Shown: one piece after another, positions 58,795 through 64,000 of the stretch
How positions within the stretch are numbered: the stretch's first letter is position 1
Layout of the letters: every line of letters begins with the position of its first letter
Source: Acidobacteriota bacterium
GTDB lineage: Bacteria > Acidobacteriota > Thermoanaerobaculia > Thermoanaerobaculales > Thermoanaerobaculaceae
Assembly (NCBI GenBank): GCA_016213675.1
Contig: JACQZW010000024.1
Coordinates: 1 to 64,000, forward strand
DNA length: 64,000 nucleotides
Reading direction: 5' to 3'
The notes under the pieces: generated by a model
What the model was told of the DNA's origin: nothing
The model's database searches: none
What the model saw: only the letters and a program-made list of their open reading frames with translations
Translations under genes and position numbers: made by a program

Positions 58795-61700
58795 CTACGG
58801 GAACAGCGGATACGAGCGCGGCATGAAGGCGTCGAAGTACGGCGCCATCGTGAAGAAGTTGGCGTCGAACACGGGCGTGCCCTGCCCGCTCATCAGGATC
58901 GTGCCGGACTCCCCGAGGGGGAACATGCTCTCGATGCGCGTCGGCCCGTTCGGGCCGTACTCGATGCAGTGCGCGTACGTCGAGCGGTTCGCGTAGGGCA
59001 TCTCGTGGACCTTGCCGATCAGCGTGTGGTTGAAGGGGATCGTGCCGCGCGCCTGGTCCCACGGCTGGGCGCCGAGGCGGGCCAGCGCGTTGTCGAGCGC
59101 GAGGACGATGAGCCCGTTGGCGGTCGTGGGCTTGCCGGACGCGGAACGATCGGCGAACCAGTCGACCTTGTTGACGATGCCCGAGCCGGAGCCCTTGAGA
59201 CCGTGCAGGAGCACGTTCAGCAGGGTCCCCGACGGGGTGGCGCGCGCTCCCAGCTCGTCCTCGAAGGTGAGCTTGATGACCTCCTTGGCCCACTCCTCGG
59301 CGAGCACCCAGGCGTCGGCCTTGAGCGTCCCGGCCACCCACTGCGACGACCCGCCCGCCACGAAGTGCCCGTCCCAGGCGTCGAGCATGGCCAGGGCCGC
59401 GGTGCGGCTCGCGTTCGGGTCGCTCTGCACGGCGGCCGCGAAGTACGGCCCCAGGAATTGCCAGGCAATGCCGCGGCGGAGGGCGAAGCAGTCCGTCGTG
59501 GCGACGTGCTGGGCGAGGTCGCGGAGCTCCTCGAAGGTCATCTGGTCGTGGGTCGAGAGGTAGTCGTAGAGGACGTGCGCGCCGTGGTACGGGCCGTAGG
59601 CGTAGCCGAGGTTGTTGGTGGAGTTGTCGTAGTTCGCGTTCGACTTGTTGTTCCACCCGGCGTAGTAGCCGACCGGGGTGTTGCGGTCGGTGGAGCGCGG
59701 CTTGAGGCGGACCGGCTGCGGCCACTCCTGGGTGCCGTCGCCCCGCTGCGGCAGCCGCGGGTCGGCTCCCGCCGCCCGGACCGGGTCGCGGCCAGACATC
59801 CAGTACGCGATGTTGCCGTCACGGTCGGAGTAGGGGAAGTTCTGGCTGACAGCGACGCGCTCGATGGCCGCACCGAACTGATCCATGCTCTGCGCCCTGC
59901 CGAGATCGAGGAACGCCTTGACGATGTCGAACTCGTACCCCCAGTGCGCGTACTTCCACGCGACCACCGGCCCGCTGGTCTGTCCGGGCACGAACGGCAT
60001 CGGGTTGACGACCGGGCCGTGGGGGGTGCGGAAGACCGGGATTGTGACGTCGGCGCCCCCGGCCACCCTGATAGTCTCCATGCGGTGAAGTTGCGCCGCG
60101 GACTGGTCGTCGAGGTAGTAGTCGGTGGTGTGCGCGTGGCCGACCTGCATCGCCCACGCGTGGTGGGGCGTCCGGCCGATGATGATGCCCGGGATGCCGG
60201 GCACGCTCATCCCGGAGATCACGAGGCCCCCGCCGACGATCGAGCCCTCGAGGACGATGGACGGCACCGGGAAGCCCATCTGCGGCCCGGAGTAGATGAT
60301 CGGGCGGCCCGACGCGGTCTTGCTCCCGGAGACGGTCCAGCCGTAGCTGCCCATCTTGACCTTCGCGCCGATCCTCGTGAGGTTCTCGTCGACGGTCGCC
60401 ATCAGGCTGCTGAGATTCCTGGCGGCCGCCCGCGTGTCGGGAATGGATCTGGCGTTGACCGGTGGCAGGGCCGGCCTGACGCTGGCGGCCATGCCGCCGC
60501 CGCTGGCCGGGACGTAGGTCTGCGCCTCGGGGTCGTTGAGCCAGCGCAGGTCGTCGAACATGTTCTGGTACTCGGCCGGGTAGGTCGCCGCCAGCTCCTG
60601 CATGAGCGCCGCGCTGTCGAGCTGCCCGGTGGCCAGCGCCTCGGGATCGAACTGCCTCTGGAGCATCGCCATCCAGGCCAGCAGGTCGGTGACCGTCCAG
60701 TCCGCCGGCACGAAGAGGAGGCCGAGCTGGGCGCCGACCGCCTTGAACTCGAACGGCAGCAGCGAGCTGTCGTCCCGGACCTCGGCGATGCGCCGGTTGA
60801 TCCCGTCGGCGTAGGCCTTGATCATCGTCCGGGACTCTCCGTCGAGGGCGTCGTAGCCCGCGACGAGCTCGGCCTCGGAGTAGGAGATGGTGCGCACGAA
60901 CACGTCGGTGGAGAGCTGGCTCGACCCGAAGACCTCGGCGAGCGTGCCGCGCGACGAGCGGCGATAGGTCTCGATCTGCCACAGGCGGTCGGTGGCGACC
61001 GCGTAGCCCATGGCCTCGAAGACGTCGTAGAGCGTGCCGCCGGTGACGTACCACGTGCCCTGAGTGTCGCGCGCGGTCTGGATCGGCGCCACCTCGCCGC
61101 CGTCGGCGGTGGCGGCCGCGTAGGTGAACGACGCGTCGTTCGAGGAGTTGACGACCACCGACATGTAGGCGTACGCGTTGCCGTCGCACCTCGAGGTGCA
61201 GCGCACCGTGACCGAGCCGGCGCCGCTCCCTGCCTCGTTGACGCGGAGCTGCTGCACCTCGTGCGGAGCGACCGACAGCCCCCACGAGTGGAGGATCGCG
61301 CCGGTCGCGTCCAAAGCGGTGACCGTGAACTGCTGCGCGGCGCCGCCCGCGTTGGCCACCCCGACGTTGACGCGGTGACCGCCGTCGTCCATCGGCGCGG
61401 GCAGCCGGACCGTGCCGTTGGTCCCGAACCCCGAGCCGGGGGCCAAGGACCCCGTCCCCTGGCCGTAGGTCTTCGCTCCCTCGGTGGTGAAGGTGCGCGA
61501 GGTCACGACGACGGGCTGGGTGGCGTCCCAGCCGAGGACGTACTTGCCGTCGGGAATCGCCGCGTTGACGAAGCGGACCACGTCGGTGACCACGGTGGCG
61601 CCGTTGGCGGCGGGCAACACGATGTCCCGACTCCAGCCCGGCCCTCCCGGGTTGAGCACGGTCAGGCGCACCTGCGCCGCGGCACCGCCGGCGGACTGCG

Positions 61701-61863
61701 TGACGTAGAGATCGGTGGTCCAGAACGAACCGTTGAGGCCGACCAGATGTGCGACCACCGGAATGACCCCGGCGGTCATGGGCTGCTGGGTCTGGGCGCC
61801 CGCTCCGGCCGCAGCGAGCAGTCCCAGCAGCACGAACCCCGTGATGACGCTCCGTCGATGCAT
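58795..61863 (-). CDS. Penicillin acylase family Ntn-hydrolase with extra N-terminal domain
   Basis: A 1022-residue secreted protein with a signal peptide (to about residue 24) and a GAAGGAGGGGTTC ribosome binding site at ATG 61863. Residues about 25-250 form a beta-rich domain (IPVVAHLVGLNGSFWTTDLYV) not normal for this family. The amidase precursor follows: alpha-chain part (WYVTGGTLYDVFEAMGYAVATDRLWQIETYRR), then GSYGWTVSGSKTASGRPIIYSGP, where Ser506 is the expected autocleavage nucleophile, and the beta chain with HAWAMQVGHAHTTDYY. It should cleave an amide (acyl-homoserine lactone, beta-lactam or other N-acyl compounds), probably in the periplasm. The substrate is not predictable. Confidence 0.9.
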   Translation of the reverse strand: MHRRSVITGFVLLGLLAAAGAGAQTQQPMTAGVIPVVAHLVGLNGSFWTTDLYVTQSAGGAAAQVRLTVLNPGGPGWSRDIVLPAANGATVVTDVVRFVNAAIPDGKYVLGWDATQPVVVTSRTFTTEGAKTYGQGTGSLAPGSGFGTNGTVRLPAPMDDGGHRVNVGVANAGGAAQQFTVTALDATGAILHSWGLSVAPHEVQQLRVNEAGSGAGSVTVRCTSRCDGNAYAYMSVVVNSSNDASFTYAAATADGGEVAPIQTARDTQGTWYVTGGTLYDVFEAMGYAVATDRLWQIETYRRSSRGTLAEVFGSSQLSTDVFVRTISYSEAELVAGYDALDGESRTMIKAYADGINRRIAEVRDDSSLLPFEFKAVGAQLGLLFVPADWTVTDLLAWMAMLQRQFDPEALATGQLDSAALMQELAATYPAEYQNMFDDLRWLNDPEAQTYVPASGGGMAASVRPALPPVNARSIPDTRAAARNLSSLMATVDENLTRIGAKVKMGSYGWTVSGSKTASGRPIIYSGPQMGFPVPSIVLEGSIVGGGLVISGMSVPGIPGIIIGRTPHHAWAMQVGHAHTTDYYLDDQSAAQLHRMETIRVAGGADVTIPVFRTPHGPVVNPMPFVPGQTSGPVVAWKYAHWGYEFDIVKAFLDLGRAQSMDQFGAAIERVAVSQNFPYSDRDGNIAYWMSGRDPVRAAGADPRLPQRGDGTQEWPQPVRLKPRSTDRNTPVGYYAGWNNKSNANYDNSTNNLGYAYGPYHGAHVLYDYLSTHDQMTFEELRDLAQHVATTDCFALRRGIAWQFLGPYFAAAVQSDPNASRTAALAMLDAWDGHFVAGGSSQWVAGTLKADAWVLAEEWAKEVIKLTFEDELGARATPSGTLLNVLLHGLKGSGSGIVNKVDWFADRSASGKPTTANGLIVLALDNALARLGAQPWDQARGTIPFNHTLIGKVHEMPYANRSTYAHCIEYGPNGPTRIESMFPLGESGTILMSGQGTPVFDANFFTMAPYFDAFMPRSYPLFP

Positions 61864-61976
61864 GAACCCCTCCTTCCCTGGTGAGGTCGTGGACACGTCG
61901 CGCTCTCCCCCGAGCGCCGGTTACTTCCCTTGATGTCGAAAGGCTGAACGAAGCGTATCACAGGGGTGAACGGACC

Positions 61977-62004
61977 GCGGGGGCGCGGCGAACCGCGCCC
62001 CCGC
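61977..62004 (-). terminator. Terminator hairpin after kelch gene
   Basis: Perfect 12-bp stem (GCGGGGGCGCGG / CCGCGCCCCCGC) with a TTCG tetraloop on the minus strand, 28 nt beyond the stop at 62033. Confidence 0.65.
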
Positions 62005-62032
62005 AGCAGGAAACGGACGCCCCAGGTGGGCG

Positions 62033-63163
62033 CTAGTCGGCCGTGAACGTCTGGAGCTCGACGGGGACGGTGTCGAAGAGCGGGAAGTGCTCGCAGGTGT
62101 TGGTCGTGGCGTTGGCCCCCGACCCGTCGTAGCCGCCCCACACCCAGAGGGCGGGAGCGCTGGCCAGCGGGATCAGCTCGGCCGCGATGTCGCGACGCGT
62201 AACGACCATCGCGGGGAATGCGGCCCACGTGTTGCTCGCCACGGTGTAGACGTAGACGTTGTTGACGGGCGTCGACCACACGCCGCACCCGCTGATGATC
62301 TTGCTCGCCAGCGGGGTATGGTCGACCGGGTCCTGGTAGGTGCTCGAGGCGTTGAAACCCCAGGCGCGCGAGCTCGAGCACCCCGCCGGAAGGTCGGCGA
62401 CGGCGGCATCGTTCCAGCTCGGCGTGCCCACGGCCGGGTCGAGCCGCTCGACGATGGCGAGGTTGGCCAGTCCGCCCGCACCGTCGCTGTTCGCCCCACC
62501 GATGGCGTAGATCAGGCCGTCGACCACGGCGCCCATGATGTAGGCCCGGGGGGTGGCGAGGTCGGCGCCGGTCAGCCGCGTCCACCTCGAGCCCGCCGCC
62601 GCCATCGGATCGAACACGTACGTCCATGGGTTGAAGTTGATGCCGTCGAAGCCGCCAGCGAGGTAGGCCTTGTTGTTGAAGACGACGCTCAGCCCGCCCG
62701 AGCAGGTGTGGGTCGCGTCGCCGGGGTAGTTGTCCGCCGCCGTCAGTTGCGCGGTGGTGCCGGTGGCCGGGTAGTAGACCTGGGTGACGAAGTTCTGCGT
62801 GCCGGCGTTGTCGCGCCCGCAGAAGGTGTAGAAGCCTGTCCCGGTGGCGTCGGTGAGGACGTGGACGGTGTAGTTGGAGATCGGGATCGGCATGTCGACG
62901 GCAGTGTCCGTGTAGGCGCTGGTGGCCGGGTTGAAGGTGTAGACGCTGCCGTCGGTGGTCCCGTCCGACAGCCGCCCGCCGAGGAAGTAGACGAGCCCGG
63001 TCGGCGTGTAGAACGCCCCGTCGTGACGCGCCCAGGAGTACGGGGCCACGGGCCCGCTCTGCCAGGTGCCTGCCCATTCTGGCCCGGCCGGGCCGGCCGC
63101 CCACGCGCCGACCGCCAGCAGGACAGCTCCGATCACCGCAGCCGTGTCGCGTTTCCGGATCAT
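62033..63163 (-). CDS. Secreted kelch-repeat protein
   Basis: A 376-residue exported protein. Signal peptide MIRKRDTAAVIGAVLLAVGAWAA is followed by about six kelch-like blades, seen as GLVYFLGGRLSDG, NKAYLAGGFDGINF, GLIYAIGGANSDG and ALWVWGGYDGSG with intervening VYTFNP/VYVYTV strands. A beta-propeller is expected; such proteins bind glycans or other proteins outside the cell. AGGGAGGATTCGACG supports ATG 63163. It lies upstream of the penicillin-acylase gene on the same strand but is separated by a hairpin. Confidence 0.85.
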   Translation of the reverse strand: MIRKRDTAAVIGAVLLAVGAWAAGPAGPEWAGTWQSGPVAPYSWARHDGAFYTPTGLVYFLGGRLSDGTTDGSVYTFNPATSAYTDTAVDMPIPISNYTVHVLTDATGTGFYTFCGRDNAGTQNFVTQVYYPATGTTAQLTAADNYPGDATHTCSGGLSVVFNNKAYLAGGFDGINFNPWTYVFDPMAAAGSRWTRLTGADLATPRAYIMGAVVDGLIYAIGGANSDGAGGLANLAIVERLDPAVGTPSWNDAAVADLPAGCSSSRAWGFNASSTYQDPVDHTPLASKIISGCGVWSTPVNNVYVYTVASNTWAAFPAMVVTRRDIAAELIPLASAPALWVWGGYDGSGANATTNTCEHFPLFDTVPVELQTFTAD

Positions 63164-63473
63164 CGTCGAATCCTCCCTTTCTTCCATGCTCCGGCGCCCT
63201 TCGACCCGACGGGGGTGTCTGGTCGCGAGCGCCGGCCCGTTTCCTAGGGCTGGTTGAGATCGTTCAGTTCTACACACAATCTCCCTCTGCGGCCCGCTGG
63301 TGTCAAGAGACGTCCGGGGCCATTTCCCGACCATCGTCCGCCGGGCCACGACGAGGCGGAATGTCCGCACGCGACGGCGACCTGCCTGAACGCGCCAGGC
63401 GCGCTCCGACCGGGCCCGGACCGGCGGCGGAGCTGCCCGGAGTGGTGTACCGTCGCGGGTGAAGGCGGGGAAC
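63164..63473. other. Intergenic region between divergent genes
   Basis: It lies between the kelch gene and the helicase, which diverge. GGAGGATTC near 63165-63175 (minus strand) serves the kelch gene. No further gene, repeat or box A/B site was seen. High GC with scattered open frames only. Confidence 0.5.
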
Positions 63474-64000
63474 ATGACCGAGAGCGATCGCGCGGCAGGA
63501 GACGAGTTCGTCGCACTGGGGCTGGACCCCCGGCTCATCGAGACGCTGGTGGCGCTCGGCTACGAGGAGCCCACGCCGATCCAGCGGGCCACGATTCCGC
63601 CGCTGCTCGCCGGCCGCGACCTCATGGGACAGGCGGCGACCGGGACCGGCAAGACGGCCGCTTTCGCGCTCCCGCTCCTCCATCGCCTCGACCTGCTCGG
63701 TCCTTCGCGACCGCGGCCGTCGGCGCTGATCCTGGTGCCGACCCGCGAGCTGGCCGTGCAGGTGGCCGAGGCCGTGCACCGCTACGGCCGGCTCCTCCAG
63801 GGCAGCGTCCTGCCGCTCTACGGCGGGCAGAGCTTCGGCCAGCAGGCGCGGGCGCTGGCGCGCGGCATGGACGTCGTGGTGGCCACCCCCGGGCGGGCGC
63901 TGGATCACCTCCGCCGCGCTACCCTCGACCTCTCGGGCCTCTCGGTCGTCGTCCTCGACGAGGCCGACGAGATGCTCGACATGGGCTTCGCCGAGGACAT
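63474..64000 (+). CDS. DEAD-box RNA helicase (partial, runs off window)
   Basis: The first 175 codons of a DEAD-box helicase. Visible motifs in order: a Q-motif region GYEEPTPIQ, Walker A AATGTGKT, motif Ia PTRELA, a YGGQ segment, motif Ib ATPGR and motif II DEAD in [15 protein letters not shown]. These ATPases unwind structured RNA, often for ribosome assembly or cold adaptation. ATG 63474 is preceded by GGCGGGGAAC. The C-terminal helicase domain lies beyond the window, so the subfamily cannot be named. Confidence 0.93.
   Translation, partial: MTESDRAAGDEFVALGLDPRLIETLVALGYEEPTPIQRATIPPLLAGRDLMGQAATGTGKTAAFALPLLHRLDLLGPSRPRPSALILVPTRELAVQVAEAVHRYGRLLQGSVLPLYGGQSFGQQARALARGMDVVVATPGRALDHLRRATLDLSGLSVVVLDEADEMLDMGFAED

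Noticed and set aside
58096-61884. A 1262-codon plus-strand frame opposite the penicillin acylase gene
   Set aside because: It is antisense to a strongly motif-supported gene and rich in Arg/Gly/Asp/Val without any domain.

Overview
The window is a high-GC (roughly 70 percent), gene-dense bacterial chromosome segment from an organism with an outer membrane. It has lipoproteins with lipobox cysteines, an OmpA-size beta-barrel protein, a Ser/Thr kinase, winged-helix/TolB/TPR regulators, ECF sigma factors and many REP-like hairpins. This mix fits Acidobacteriota or a related deep soil or subsurface lineage. That is inference from gene content; no rRNA or other phylogenetic marker is present. No tRNA, rRNA or CRISPR array was seen.

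Layout. 1-733: repeat-rich non-coding DNA. 0.7-6.3 kb: a tandem-repeat secreted protein, a Ser/Thr kinase overlapping a c-type-heme (CxxCH) HAMP sensor, and a TrmA-type RNA methyltransferase. 6.5-13.6 kb: an ECF sigma factor with a zinc-finger/FecR membrane partner, then a four-gene translationally coupled ABC transporter. 14-21 kb: a secreted 5'-nucleotidase, two paralogous lipoproteins, a small outer-membrane protein, a winged-helix/TPR regulator and another lipoprotein. 21-55 kb: a stress and envelope island (below). 55.3-56.4 kb: an IS200/RAYT-like transposase flanked by 24-bp perfect inverted repeats. 56.5-58.7 kb: an acyl-CoA dehydrogenase overlapping an aminoglycoside-phosphotransferase-fold kinase. 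58.8-63.2 kb: a secreted penicillin-acylase-family hydrolase and a kelch protein. 63.5 kb to the end: a DEAD-box helicase cut by the window edge.

The main discovery is in the 21-55 kb island. Eleven transcription units there begin with the same 75-bp promoter, found on both strands. It consists of a 15-bp inverted repeat (box A, GGGTAG-N3-CTACCC), exactly 19 bp, a 20-bp box B (GGGTAG(T/A)AAGTGC(T/G)CTTCCC), exactly 17 bp, and a CTAG-like element. In eight of the eleven the start codon lies 34-39 nt beyond that element. The genes served encode BON-domain, CsbD, GlsB/YeaQ-like, dodecin and lmo0937/DUF3185-type small stress proteins, a sortase with its LPATAS substrate, a DUF6600-type envelope protein, a GGDEF-EAL protein, a PEMT/ICMT methyltransferase, a cyclic beta-glucan synthase operon and an ECF sigma factor. 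The sigma factor lies beside a GAF/PAS histidine kinase and NarL/LuxR response regulator. This looks like one co-regulated envelope or osmotic stress regulon whose probable regulators are encoded inside it.

Other points: the 2787-residue glucan synthase appears to start at CTG behind a perfect Shine-Dalgarno sequence; the GGDEF-EAL gene has a 19-codon leader ORF or a disrupted N-terminus; and several genes too short for routine ORF calling (27, 35 and 49 residues) are annotated here.
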